From contig OV121085.1 in assembly GCA_921293015.1 (NCBI GenBank), forward strand, positions 19,667,911 to 19,731,910: 64,000 nt of DNA. Reading direction: 5' to 3'. The DNA is from Phorcus lineatus. Lineage: Eukaryota > Mollusca > Gastropoda > Trochida > Trochidae. The translations under genes were made by a program, and so were the position numbers. Shown here in pieces: positions 1 through 11,798 of the stretch (within the stretch, counting starts at the first letter, position 1; every line of letters begins with the position of its first letter). The notes below the pieces were generated by a model, which was not told the origin of the DNA, did no database searches, and worked only from the letters and a program-made list of their open reading frames with translations.

Positions 1-730
1 CATCTTAGGATAAAAGTAATTCAGTGCAGATTTTCACCCCTCTCAAACTAAAATGTAAGTCTACAGATGTGTCAAACTCTTTTATTTTCTGGTTGATGAA
101 GCAAAGTGTGAGATCACATTTTCATCAAAATCTGAATTAAGGACTTAAGAAACATTCTCTTATGTGGCCTGTTATCACAAAGCAGCTAATTGAATAATAG
201 TTGGTGTTTTTTCTGACAGACTTGTGCAAGAAGTATGTGAACCAAAACTGTCTTAAAATCCATTAATATGAGGATGTTGATAGGTGTAATATCTTTTTAT
301 AACTATCTATACAAAGTCCTTGAAGCAAGTAGATTTGAAATAAAAACTTCTTGACACACACAGACATGAAGGAGACCTAGGGAAATAAAAAACACATTTT
401 GTAGCAGTTCATGAAGTGAAACTGTCACTTAAGGTTAATTTGAAGTGAAAAGAGGAGTTGAAATATGCTACAGGCGATTAGTAATCAATTTCTAATTTCC
501 TTTCAAAATTACCTAGTATAGTTTTCATCAAATTCAGCCCATATGGCTTCTTCCAAAAATATTATAAGAATTTTTCTGTTCTAATTACAATGCTTAGCAT
601 GTTTTGTAGCACATTGTCATGAATTATATTAATAGGCTTACATGTTTATAAACTGGTTTTCAATCACAAATCACAACTTTGACCAGTTTATTGTCCCTTT
701 ACTGAGCTGATAAGCATTAAGATGGTTATT
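1..730. other. AT-rich spacer, no gene seen
   Basis: No exon-like island, repeat array or transposon end was found here. The stretch is AT-rich with frequent stops in all frames. Confidence 0.5.
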
Positions 731-816
731 TTCAGAAACAACCACTACTTCTCGGTTAAATAATACCATTTCTGAAATTTGACATATTTTACTCTAACAA
801 CATTCTCTGTGCCCCT
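731..816 (-). mobile_element. End fragment of a TTAA-flanked MITE (same family as 51878-52287)
   Basis: Read on the minus strand from position 816, the segment starts AGGGGCACAGAG directly after a TTAA (817-820). This is the same start as the element at 51878. Similarity continues inward: both copies share GTCA.A.TTCA.AAATGGT and then AAGTAGTGGTTGTTTCTGAA (731-750 here, about 51942-51961 in the other copy). Beyond about 731 I can no longer align the two, so this is a truncated or internally diverged copy. TTAA target sites and AGGG-type ends suit Kolobok or piggyBac derivatives. The family assignment is inference; the shared sequence is direct. Confidence 0.55.
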
Positions 817-820
817 TTAA

Positions 821-2387
821 CATGCATCTGGCCTCGCTATTGAATATTTGAAATGTTTCATTTAACACAAATTTTAAAATCCTCCAATCAAAAGGAAATT
901 CACACATAATTTATCTAGAAACTTGACAATGAAATGTTGAGTTTGAATCAAATCTATCACAACCAGTTTTGACGGTTGATGTCTTTATTCCATCATAAAT
1001 GGATTTCAGGTCTCTACTATGAAAATTCCCAATATTCTCTATGATATAAAAAACCTTCTTCACCTTGAGGATATTTGCTACTTAAAGTGCTTAACATCAA
1101 TTCATCTTTACAAATATCTTCTTTGGCCTTGCCCAAGAGCAAGGGAACACATCTTTTACTCCTAGAAGTACAAAGTTAATTTCATTTGAAATTCATGCCA
1201 GCCATTATTCAAATATTTATCACTAAGTGCATCAATATTTATGACGTTGTTCCCAATGACTGGTCATTGCTGGCGGCGACAAGGGCTTTGCCCTATCATT
1301 GTTGAACCTACCACTTCAAATACACTTAATTTGAATTTGAATATCATTCATGATTGAAAATGACCCAAATTCATATTTCTTGTGATCGGTTGTCGTTCTT
1401 ACACTGGTAAATTATTTGTTTACTCATCATATTTGCCTGAATGTTATGAATATCAATTCAATTTGTTACTGATGAGCTAAATAATGATTTTTTTGTGACT
1501 GGTATAATCTATGGATTGTCAGTTAACTTAAAGAGATAAGACTTGATCTATAAAAATAGAGCAATTGGCTTTTAATGGCTAATCAGTCTTTGTCTGACAT
1601 GGTCTTCTGTTGAAGAAATATATTTAAATGGGATGCAAAGAAATTTCACCAATCATGCAAACACACAATTCTAAATCTATTGGTCATGGTTTCAGTGTTC
1701 TAGTGCTTTAAGTCAATTATATTAATAACTTTGACAGGGTGATCTTTGACTCTCTCTGTAGTTGCATTCAACATTTTATACAAGTTGTATTTTTTTTAAA
1801 GATTCTTGAAATTGCTAAAGGCATTAAAAATAATGTATGAAATGGTAAAAAATATCACCCCTCGTCTGCAACATTTTAAGAATATGTCCTTTTTGGTCAA
1901 TATTATTTCATTATTATACTTTGCAAATTTCATTCTACACTACCAAAATTATAGTGCAACTTAAAGTGGTGCCCCTTCAATGATAAAACTGCACACCAAA
2001 GCATGCCCCCTGCTTTCTATCATGGCAGAGCTAAATTAAATCATTCTTAATTAGCATCCCCCTCAAAGAGCATATTCTAAATTCCTTTCAGCAAGTCAGA
2101 TACCAAAACCATTCAGAAGTTTCATAAAAATGTTATTAAACAGAAATGAGTTAAGTAACTTATTTATTGCTGGCAGAATTCTATCATCAGAAATTACCAA
2201 AAAACCCTGCCATAAGACCGCCAAGGCTGTGGCTATCACATGGTGCTGTCATACACAACAACTATGATGTCACGTCAATGGATATAATGTCAGTGGGTGA
2301 TCCTATCACACAATGTGTGACTAAAATTTAGATTTATCAAAGAGCAATAGCTCCAATGGGGAACTGATACAAAGATCTGTAACCTAC
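821..2387. other. AT-rich spacer or intron
   Basis: No supported gene. A short G+C-richer patch at about 1255-1310 has no convincing reading frame or splice context. At 1964-1975 there is a GGGGCAC-like motif (minus strand) resembling the TTAA-MITE end, but flanking similarity was not visible. Confidence 0.45.
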
Positions 2388-2465
2388 CGTAGCAGAAGAG
2401 GGAATACAGGCACTCTGGCAGCTGGAGGACAGTGCCTGTGTGTACTTGGTACATCCATCTTGGCA
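2388..2465 (-). CDS. Internal exon encoding a cysteine-rich segment
   Basis: A 78-bp island is bounded on the minus strand by an acceptor (ATATATTGCAG ending just above 2465, preceded by TTTATTTTTCTCTC) and a strong donor GTAGGT just below 2388. In phase 0 it encodes 26 residues beginning CQDGCTKYTQ and containing CQSAC: a C-x3-C-x10-C-x3-C pattern typical of disulphide-rich extracellular segments. All three frames are open, so the frame is chosen on the cysteine spacing and on agreement with the phase-0 exons at 42491 and 8894. It is markedly richer in G+C than its surroundings. No family is recognised. It lies downstream of the stop at 8894, so it belongs to an adjacent gene or to a transcript that bypasses that terminal exon. 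Confidence 0.5.
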
Positions 2466-5400
2466 CTGCAATATATGAGAGAAAAATAAACATACATACA
2501 TAACAATCAGAAATATAAGCAATCACAATGATTGCAAATACTTTCAGACTTTGGTTGCCTTTCTCAAAGGTCTTTCTAAATGTTTTAAGAATATGTTGAA
2601 AACTCTTTGCATGACATCACATTGATTAACATCTTTGTAAATTATTCTTTTATTCATGGTTTGCTTGAACTTTTCTTGTAGAATATAGTTTAATTCAGTT
2701 TTCTTCAGGAACATTTGTGAAACAGCATGATAGATTTATAAGAAAAGTAACTGACTGAATGTGAGTCTCTGTGAGAATATATACCTCATGAGTGGATGCT
2801 GTGACACATCACATCACTTTGTCTGGTGACCAGTGACAACAATACATGAATATCAGACAAGTTACTGAATATGTTCAGACACTCATTGTTCACAAACTAC
2901 CTTAAGTTGTACAACCAGCAAATTAATTCACCCACATTTTATGTAAAGAACATTGATCTACTTTTTTGAAAATAATGAATTGTCAAAGAAATACAAAAAC
3001 TAGATTAAAATGTAGTCTATGAAAAATTATAATGATTTACTGTTCCTTCATCCATAAAATTTTTTTCCTTGGGCTCCAAATTTCAATGTGTATAAAGTCA
3101 ATCTAGACTTGCTGAATGTGGACCTAGACTGTATAAAAGGCTCCTTTATATACACAGTCATGAAGCAAGACTATGCAAAAACCAACACAATGCTTTTCTT
3201 ACATCAAGCTTGTTATGGGTTGTTTGAAAATGTTCCCTTTTAACAGACATCAACACTTTGCCTCTAGTTCTCATGCCTTGTATCATTTTAAAAGATTAAC
3301 TTGCATATAAAAAGTATGTTCACTTATTGAGTTATATCTTTAAAATCCTTATCACCATATTCATTTAAATGAGGCAATTTTGGAACCACTAAGCAAAGCT
3401 GAGACGTTGACAGCTGTTTTGAATAAGAGAAAATTTGGTGGAATCGAGTTAAAAACATCAAGCTTCCTGTGCCCTATCAATGAGTCCTTGGAATGTGACA
3501 CTAGCCATTAAAACACTGCACATGGATACATAAACATTTGGAAAAACATCTATTACTCCTGGAAAGGACACTATGCTGTTCAAAACCTCTGAAATTTCTA
3601 AGAAATTTTATGTTGACTATTGAGAAAAGGAGACATTAAGAAAAGAAATTACACCCAAAAAAATTCATTCATAGTCAAAATCATTTGTTTTGCAATGTTT
3701 GAGAGGAGCGTTAATGCCAATTTCAAGAACATTAGAAAATCTGAAATTCCAAATTGAGAAATGAATATCAAGAGAACAAAGTTCATATAAAAATGTATTA
3801 TCAACAAATTAAACACAAAGATTGAAAAGTATTTTGCTACTGTCACAAAAAATAATACAATATAATCAACGAAATTCAATTTCGAATTTACCATCGTCAA
3901 CAAAGTATTAAGAAATATATTAAGAGAAAAATTTTAAGAAAAGTCCAGTGCCAATGTCAACCTAATCAAATCAAGTATCAAATAAGAAAAATCTTTAGTC
4001 TGCTATACAGATTTGAAAAATTGAGTGCCAAATGTCAGCCATTTGTATATGTATAATTATTCTCACTTAAATCAGGAAAACCTGGAAAACAAATTTGAGA
4101 AATATCAGTGGCAAGTGTCAGTGAGATAAAGAAGTGTAGTGTGGATCTCATCTGCCCAGTTTGATATAAATCCTATTTAACCATCTAGAACAACATAATC
4201 CCATTAACTTCCATAGTTGGTGATACGCCTACAGTGGTCCCCTGGGTGTCTTGTATACCGACTTCGCAGTAGTCTCTACCTCTACTCATTAAGCAAGGGT
4301 TGCATGGTCAACTATAGACTTTGAGGAACATTTTATTTCCTTTATCTCATTGTGCTTGGCTAACCCATCGTGTTTAATATACAAACATCATAATTGTCTC
4401 GACCTTCGTCCAGAAAATATTACTGTTTCCATCTTTAACCAATTGTCAATCCTGCAACATTACCTTCTAAAGAGTTCATTCCTGTTCAGCACAATGGCCA
4501 CTCAGAATGATATTTTATAGTCTCAATGGCTCTTAATCAACAATGAAACATTTTAAAAGTAACTACGTATATAATTTCAAAACCATTTTGTTTCATTTCA
4601 TATTGTGCAAAGCCTGCACAATCATAAGAACTTTTTTGAGTGTCTTAAAATTGACAAGAAACATTTTTCATCTTGATATTAACCATATTCCTTTCACCAG
4701 TACCTTGAATGAAGTTAAAACCTGGCTGAAGTCGAACCCCTTCTTACAAACAGCATCCTTATTCTTAATATACCGCATTTGATGTATTAAGACCCCAGGG
4801 TGCTTAGATAATAGAAAAGAGGGGGCACTTATTAAAATGGCCAACTATAAAATTAAGTGGAACAAGTAGACTGTCTAGGTTTTCAATATAAAAAAACCCT
4901 CGAATAAAGTCTACCTTCTAAATACTTTTAAAACTGACCTACACTTACAGTTCTCCTTAAATAATAATAATGCAAGGAAGAGCAAGACTGTAAATGGTTT
5001 TCAATGAAACTGCTTATTTTAACTATTAAATATTTTTTTAAAATTTCGAGTGTTGAAAACAAGGTAATGGTGCTTATGAAGATAGGGCGCTTATTGCATC
5101 AAATATGGTACTTTCAAACACTTATACCAAGAGACCAGGAAGGTATTTCAACTTACTTATGCAGAAGACATTAAATCTCAAGTTAATGTTTAGTATAGTA
5201 CTTAATTGCTATCTGTTTAAGTGCCCCTTTGACCTGTTTCTTATGTGTTTGTATTATCTTTGAAATTTATGTGTAAGTTTGCTCTTTATCATTTGCTAGA
5301 TTTACAGAGAGTGATTATTTCTGACAATAAGGTTCCTATCCCCATACTAGCACAGTGGGGGTACAGTCTGCGCTATAAAACAAAGACATCGGCTTAATCA

Positions 5401-6152
5401 GAAAAGCCAGCAAATAATTTTTAAGGCTTAAAACGCATTCCTGGCAAAGATCTATTTGAATATGGGATACTGGTGAATATTTTGGTATAAAGAACATAAA
5501 ACACAACAAAATAATGAATGTTAGATATTCTTATTTTGTTATGTTCAGAACGTCCCATGTTGATTATGGTTATCTTAGGTTGTATGTTAAAGAAGTTTGC
5601 TTAAAATCTTATTTATAGAGCTGAAAATATTTAGATTTGAAATTCATTTCCATTAGAAGCATGAGGAAGAGAACAATGACCTGATTCATTTCATGTAATT
5701 AACAATTACTCAATTATAATCATTTATTACGAAATTGCAGGTGCAACTTGAAAAGTATATTCTCAAAAAAAAACAACCCAAGTGTCCTTTATGACTGAAA
5801 AAGAGTTGAAGGGAGACAGGACAAACGTGAAGACAGGACATAAAGGATAAATTTTGTCAATTTATAATGCAAAGATTGTAGAATAAACAAAGTGCCAGGC
5901 TTAACCTAATGTTGAATTAACATGTAACAGTCCTAACTTCATACCAAATGAAATTAATAATCAATAACAAAAAAACGAATATGAGATAATATTAGCCCAT
6001 ATATAACTGACAAAATAAGTTAGAGATATTATCAATTCTATGATTATCATTTCATCAGGTGATCAGTGTAAAAAATTTTTGTTTTTGATCATTTCAGAAT
6101 TTTCATACATCCCTAAAATATCTTCCTTAAGGGGCATTTTAGAAGCTGGATT
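2466..6152. other. Intron or spacer with small G+C-richer patches
   Basis: No supported gene. Slightly G+C-richer patches at about 3390-3560 and 4150-4330 have no consistent frame or splice pair and could be conserved non-coding elements. The short open frames in 3649-3903 (minus) and 4543-4782 (plus) are hydrophobic or K/F/I-rich products of AT-rich DNA and look like chance. Confidence 0.45.
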
Positions 6153-6307
6153 GATGAAGAAGGACGAGTTCTTATGGATAGTCGACTTCTTTATTGCATG
6201 AATTGCAAGTTTCAATTGCTTGATAACGGTGTTAGTATCTACACCGAAACGTCGCAATTCGTGCAATAAAGAAGTTGACTATCTATAAGAACTCGTTCTT
6301 CTTCATC
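6153..6307 (+). mobile_element. 155-bp hairpin relic of a Penelope-like element or retrozyme
   Basis: Two 54-bp arms, 6153-6206 and 6254-6307, are inverted copies with only four mismatches. They enclose a 47-bp loop that carries the remains of a hammerhead ribozyme (separate entry). Penelope-like retroelements and the small animal retrozymes are known to carry minimal hammerhead motifs in their terminal repeats, with a short stem III and a GTC cleavage triplet. No reverse transcriptase or GIY-YIG coding sequence is visible nearby, so this is a solo terminal-repeat fragment. The short overlapping open frames here on the minus strand are products of the inverted repeat and not genes. Confidence 0.55.
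6214..6259 (+). ncRNA. Decayed minimal hammerhead ribozyme motif
   Basis: In order: AATTGC (6214-6219) forms one side of stem I. A core box TTGATAA (6220-6226) sits where CTGATGA is expected. Stem II is GGTGT/ACACC (6228-6232 with 6241-6245) with an 8-base loop. GAAA (6246-6249) is intact, then C and the cleavage triplet GTC (6251-6253). GCAATT (6254-6259) closes stem I with 6214-6219. Stem III is reduced to about one pair, as in Penelope-type hammerheads. Two core substitutions (C3 to T, G8 to A) and an extra C at 6227 mean this copy is probably inactive. The architecture is seen directly; the loss of activity is inferred. Confidence 0.55.
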
Positions 6308-8425
6308 CCTTAAATACACAAAGAGATCGGCCCTCATTCCACCAAAAAACTCATTTGTGAGCACATTGATCATGGCTATCTGAAAGGTTCTAAACACAGT
6401 AGATAACTCTATGGTATACAAGTCTGATAAGTGCTGTATACAGCTCTGTGACATGCTGGAACAATGGACAGACAACTGAATGGCTCCCTATCCCTCCATG
6501 ACCCCGGGTCAACCGATATCCTCCTCCCAGGAATGGAGGAATGGCATTGTTTTATGGCACATCTACATTGAACTGTCATCATGGCAACATGGTATTTTCT
6601 TGTCATCAATATAGTAAATTGTATGTCTGGCAGACCTTGAAATATGAAGTATCTACATAATTAGAGCAACTTTTGTTTCCCATCGCTCCCTAAGACTGTT
6701 AATGTCATTACAAATGGTTTACCTGTGATTCATATGTTTTATAGATATAATTTTATCCAAAAGAAATGTCTTTCACATGGACCTACGCCAAAGGTCTGAC
6801 ATTTGCTTTTTATTCGACAAGTGGTGTTAAGTTTTTGATCTTCGTATTAATTGATAGTTTTGTCAATCCTTAGCATGTCATATATCTTAACACACATGTT
6901 ATACAATTTCAGTATCTAAGAACTCTTTTCTGAGATTTCTGGAGGTCATAAAATCTATGATCTAATGTATTTACAAATCAACAATACTTCTATTTCTGAC
7001 ACAACTGTATCTTGCTGATAGCAATGATAGTTAACAGCCTAAGGTTCAGAAGCCACACATTCATAACCAAATAATGATTCAAAGAGAATATGATTAAGTC
7101 ATACATATTTCTTTATCAATCAAGACACATTTTGACAGAGCTCCCAGATTTCCAAATAAATGTGGTTAGCTAGGTGCTAACAATGATGAAAATAAATTTC
7201 CTTCAGGAAATTAAGGAATAATCTTATCATATAAAATCATGAAATGTTGAAGAAAGTTCTATTTGTATCGAGAATAAAGATATAGAGAATATGGATAGTT
7301 ACAAAAGAAGGTTATTGCATCACATCAAGATTGGTTCTTACTGCTCCAGGATCAGGGATAAGGGATAGGAAGTTGTCCAGTCAGGTTGTTTCATGGTAAA
7401 GAACTCTGGCTTTAGTGAATTAAGCACAGGCAGTGAGAGTATTTTTGTGAAAAATTCATTGAGGAGAAACTTCCATGTGCTTATCTAATATGATTATCCA
7501 TGAAAATCTAGAAAAAAACCATAGAGAATTGGTCTTGTACCATTCAAAGACTTAAAATTTTAACATGATAGATATTCATACTTACTTCATAAGAAATAAA
7601 TTGTCTCGATATATAATCAGAGACCAGTAATGTCCCTCTCTGAAAAGTATATCTTGAACAGTTTTACACTGTAAAGGACATGCTGTCAGTAAATACACCA
7701 TCGCTCTATTACTACACCTCAATCATAAGTAAGACAGTACCTGTAACATTAGTTTAATAGTATAGAAGACCATTATGTCATGAACGACATTTACAACCCT
7801 CAAATGTATAGCATCTCTTTTCAATGTTAACAAGAACCGAAATATATCCAAATAAACCATCCAACCCAACTACACTACACAATCTGTCCTCCCGGGGACC
7901 TGATATTCCAACTATTATTTAAAAACAATGACATTTGAAAACATTTCAGTGGCGATGAAATTTCATGAGGCTTATTAAATCCCGTGAAGTTAGATGAAGC
8001 AGGTTGGGGGTGTTTAATGAGTTTAGATTCTCCATGGATTACATCACATGATTTCGTCTAAATAGTCATCTCTGGTCACGCCCAAACCAGATCGTTATGT
8101 AATACATCCTGATACTCAGATACATCATATTATGGTGAATTTGATGTTTTACCCATTGCTTATTTGCCTGTCTCCAGAATTAGTTTGATAATTCTAATGC
8201 TACCCTTAATTTTCTTCTTGGTTGTTGCTGCTGTCATCTAGTGTTTCTGTATGGACATTTTATGGAGATTGCTGTTTCGGACTGATAAATTAAATCAGTT
8301 ATTTCTGCCTGGAGAAACATGCACACCTCAGTCTTATGTACGCTAGTTAATTTCAAATGGTGACTTGATACACCTCCATACTCAAGATACATAACAGTTA
8401 CTTGACTGTTTGTTACATGCAAAGT
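6308..8425. other. Spacer or intron; one weak exon candidate inside
   Basis: No supported gene. At 7342-7409 on the minus strand a 68-bp segment with an acceptor (ATTCACTAAAG), a donor (GTAAGAA) and one open frame (starting PEFFTMKQPDW) could be an exon. Its exit phase does not fit the phase-0 exon at 2388, so I do not call it. Confidence 0.4.
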
Positions 8426-8462
8426 TTTTTTCTGTTTTTTTTTTCTGGTTTTTTTTTCTGCA
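8426..8462 (+). repeat. Low-complexity T-tract with CTG spacers
   Basis: Three runs of seven to ten T separated by CTG or CTGG. It could be a simple repeat or the A-tail of an old minus-strand retroposed copy; no retroposed body is recognisable next to it. Confidence 0.5.
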
Positions 8463-8893
8463 ATGGATTGTTAGTTTTTCCGAAGTTTTCAAGAGATTTC
8501 TTTTTTATATGTTTGTTATCTCATGACTTAAAATTGATAAAAAGTTTTGTAGTAATTTACCCACATACATAATTCTTTGCTTAAATTTTTATGGTAGTTC
8601 ACAGCATTTAAAAGACTTCAGAAATGAATGCAAGACACAAAACCATCTTGTGTCTATGAACAAATTAAAAAAGCCTTGAAACTCTGCTGATAGTCATGCT
8701 CCTGTGACAATAGTATATCAAGATAGTCACAAGTGCATACCATTCTGAGTTTTTAAATAATTCTGTTCAGTTTTCTTTTTGAGCTTTGAAACTTGAAAAT
8801 CCAATGACATGGCTTTTGAAAATATAGTTTCATTTTGTAAGGTGTCGTGCACCTACAACATTGTCAAATGACTTTCCAGTAGTGAACATCTGC
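8463..8893. other. Possible 3' UTR of the minus-strand gene ending at 8894
   Basis: This lies directly downstream (minus strand) of the stop codon at 8894-8896. No clear AATAAA was located close by. A donor-like GTAGGT (minus strand, 8852-8857) lies about 40 bases after the stop, so a 3' UTR intron is possible. Confidence 0.3.
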
Positions 8894-9034
8894 TTATGGC
8901 TCTGCGTCCACGACAGTGGTGCACGGGATGATGTCACCAGTGAAGCTGATGTAAGCCAGGCAGTTAAGTTTAGTGCAGGGAGCTACACATCCTTCTGACA
9001 CTGGAAGTCTGCCATCTGACAAGTTACAACACTC
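8894..9034 (-). CDS. Terminal coding exon of a cysteine-rich, probably secreted or extracellular protein
   Basis: The best coding island in the window apart from the LINE. On the minus strand a TTTGGTTTCAG acceptor ends at 9035 and is followed by 46 open codons and TAA (8894-8896). The product starts ECCNLSDGRLPVSEGC and continues with cysteines at residues 2, 3, 16, 20, 25 and 38: CC-x12-C-x3-C-x4-C-x12-C. G+C is well above the surroundings and the frame stays protein-like to the stop. The CC...V..GC...C opening is loosely like the DB module of invertebrate Ig/FN3 proteins. That resemblance is from memory and the C-terminal half does not clearly fit, so the family is left open. Entry is phase 0, matching exons at 11772 and 42491, which may be upstream exons of the same gene. 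Confidence 0.6.
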   Translation of the reverse strand, partial: ECCNLSDGRLPVSEGCVAPCTKLNCLAYISFTGDIIPCTTVVDAEP

Positions 9035-10400
9035 CTGAAACCAAATACCACTCTCTCTCGTTATTTAGCAACAACATACTCCTGACTCCCTGAATTGTGA
9101 TCATTGTTTGTTTTTAGGATTTTAAAAATATTCTTAGCTGAAGAAGAAAGTTGGATGCACGTCTCTTGCAGCTTGCTGTTTTGGATATTTAGTCACCTTG
9201 CCATTCCTCGCTTGGAAAAAAATTAATCCTACAGTGAATCATTTCTGATGACATGGTCATAATAAACAAAACAAGACTCATTATATTTTTGTTTAAAATT
9301 GATTCAATGTTTCTACACATGCAAATTAAAGCAATAAATTTTGTTGCGTCGTGAAAAAGGTTTTCTACCTAAATTTACATTTATTGATTTCCCTCAATTT
9401 TGTTGGATGATCTATACAAGGAAGATGCTGAGGAACATTAAACCATGTTGACAACATGAAATTAATGGCCATAGATAACATCCTGTCATTAACAATTGGG
9501 GCAAAACGTATACCCACAAAAACTCCAATGATTTGAATGATTTAACCATAACATAAAACATAAAAAAGGGAAATTGATTAACTCCAGTGAATTAAATATC
9601 TATACTGTAAAGTATAGTAGTAACTCATGCTTAACAACAAGACAATAACAGCATTTCAAAAATCTTATAGAAGTTATAACTAATGCAATCAAGTTGAAAA
9701 ACAGATGCATTCTGGTCTGGTAAACAAGGTAACTGTTTAGTCTATGTCTCTTGCTGCATGCTCCTGTTTCCTGATTGTGTATATACCAGCGGCAACTGCA
9801 GAAGAACACACTGCAACATGCCCAAACATCAATATAGTTGATAAGATTCTTTCTCATTCTACCCGGCTACTTCAGGCACATATGTGTCCAGTTTTCCAAA
9901 CAAAAACTTGCTAAATCCTGCTTATACAAAATGGCTTTTGGATATACTTTTACTCTGTGGTTAATGTATGCAGTTCATTATGACACAAGGATGAAATTTT
10001 CTTTTCTTAAATTACAATACCATTGGAGACACACTAAATCATTACAGCATTTGGACCTATTGGATACCTTAATTTCTGGAGCTCATAAACCCTCATACAA
10101 TGTCTTCTCAGGACAGTCATGTTTTCCTTACATTGAGAAATCATTAACAAAAATTACTCAAAAGACTACAACTGCATTTTGCTAGACCAAAACCAGTGCA
10201 ACATATAGCAGAAAACATTTGGAGACCTTTAACCACTGAAATAAATTTCCAAGATACTACCAGTGATAAAATTAATTGCAAATTGTGAAAAATACCTATT
10301 ACTATAGTAATATATCTTATATATAAGACTCTATTTGGGAAGAGTTCCTTTAGCTAAAGTGCCACAGTCCACTTAAAGATCAGATGATGAACCCCATCAC
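9035..10400. other. Intron or spacer
   Basis: No supported gene. The open frames at 9600-9857 (minus) and 9838-10185 (plus, 115 codons) have no recognisable domain and F/L/Y/K-rich composition expected of AT-rich DNA. Confidence 0.4.
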
Positions 10401-10406
10401 CAGTAA

Positions 10407-10462
10407 TGTAGCTCAATTGGTAGAGTGTCCATATATCAACTTGAAAACTGGGGTTTGATTCC
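10407..10462 (+). repeat. tRNA-derived SINE head or tRNA pseudogene
   Basis: TGTAGCTCAATTGGTAGAG (from 10407) matches a tRNA box A and D-arm, and GGTTTGATTCC (10452-10462) matches box B with the usual spacing of about 43 bases. The acceptor, anticodon and T stems do not pair as in a functional tRNA. This looks like the promoter head of a tRNA-derived SINE or a decayed tRNA copy. No tail or target duplication was identified. Confidence 0.55.
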
Positions 10463-11771
10463 TTATTGCGCAATAAGGACAGAACACCGCTTCAATTTGT
10501 CATGCACTATGCCTGCTGGGTGCAAACACGCCAACAGAATTTTTACAATTAAGAGTCAAAGAGTTATCATATTTGCAAACATACATGAGTGTCGACACTT
10601 CATCATTATGAAAAATGACTAAATATGAAAATACCATTGTAGATGTAAGTCCAAATTGGAATTGTTCATATTGAGAATTTTCCTTGAAGTTGATACTTCC
10701 TGCAAGAATTATATCTATACCAGGGTTTGTATTGTTATTCTTGGTTGTTTTGACCACGCTCTGGAAATAGAATTGTCTTGTAGACATATTTTTCCCCCCA
10801 AGATTAGCAAGAATGATAAAAATGTATTCAACAACTTCCTGGATTATTCTTTTACTCTAGAATCTTCCTTCATTTGAATTTAAGAAGTTCTAAAGATATA
10901 AAGATAACTAGTAATAGTATAACTATAACAAAAGGTGAGAAACGCTACTGGTAAGATTTTATTTATTATGTATTTAAAACCACTGCTGAGATTATGTTTG
11001 CAACCGGTAACTTATTTATAAGCATTTGGAAATTTGTTATTAAATTGTGATTCAATATTTATCATTTATCATTCAATATTCCAATATATCAGACTTATAT
11101 ATAGGACATGATTTTCCCTTTTACCAATTAAATGAGAAAAGGTTAAATTGAAAGATTTATGTTTTGCTATGCCAGACCAATTTCCTAGTTCCTACTGATA
11201 ACTTCTGTAATTGAACCTCATTTGGCAGTTATCAGATACCAAGTCGGAATTTAATAACAGAATGATTAACTTTCGTGATACAAACTCACACAACTGATAT
11301 CACGTACACCGTCTGTAACAAAATGATGAGGCTAGATTGCTCTCGTTCATAGCTTCCTTAAAAATGTCATAAGAAACAAATGCAAGAAAAGACAAATTGA
11401 TTTTAAAATAATTCAGTTCATGAGGAAGCAATAAATGCATAATTGTTAATAGATTTCATAACAAACATCAAACCCTAATTTGTAAGGATCCTTTAACCAA
11501 ATCATCTCTGTTATAAATGATAGCAATGTGGTTAGTGAGTTTGACTTTGATTTTAGAGGTCTGGAAAAATGAAACCTGAAAGGATCTATCAAATTATCTT
11601 TGCTGCTAGGAACTAGTGGCTTTCAGTAAATTTCCTTGTCAATCTTTATAGAGATTTTGTGCTGAAGAAATTTTTTGTTTGTTGTCTTTTATTCATTAAT
11701 ACAAGATAACTCTTTATCAAATTTTCAATCTGTTAAAAAAAAGAAAAGGTTTTATGTGATTTTCCACCTAC
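10463..11771. other. Intron or spacer
   Basis: Nothing beyond AT-rich sequence and chance short frames (for example 10500-10787 minus, 10656-10877 plus) was seen. Confidence 0.4.
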
Positions 11772-11798
11772 CTTGCATTGATTTGAAATACATTTGAT
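11772..11798 (-). CDS. Candidate 27-bp phase-0 microexon
   Basis: On the minus strand an AG (TTTTGTGTCACAG) precedes nine codons, IKCISNQCK, followed by a strong donor GTAGGTGG. Phase is 0 in and 0 out, like the exons at 42491 and 8894 between which it lies, and it adds two cysteines. The upstream pyrimidine tract is modest and 27 bp is short, so chance is a real alternative. Confidence 0.3.

Noticed and set aside
1033-1166. 51-codon open stretch after TGGATTTCAG
   Set aside because: Weak pyrimidine tract and a composition dominated by Leu/Ile/Tyr/Lys; not distinguishable from chance.
5218-5234. GTGCCCCTTTGACC as another copy of the TTAA-MITE end
   Set aside because: The TTAA is altered and no interior similarity to the confirmed copies was visible.
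6063-6609. Overlapping minus-strand open frames of 66-78 codons
   Set aside because: They cross the inverted arms of the Penelope-type hairpin and repeat each other's peptides. They are explained by the repeat.
7342-7409. 68-bp minus-strand exon candidate (PEFFTMKQPDW...)
   Set aside because: Splice signals are fair, but the exit phase does not fit the phase-0 exon downstream and there is no second evidence.
9838-10185. 115-codon plus-strand open frame
   Set aside because: No domain, composition typical of AT-rich non-coding DNA, and no splice or promoter context. Frames of this length are expected by chance in 64 kb.
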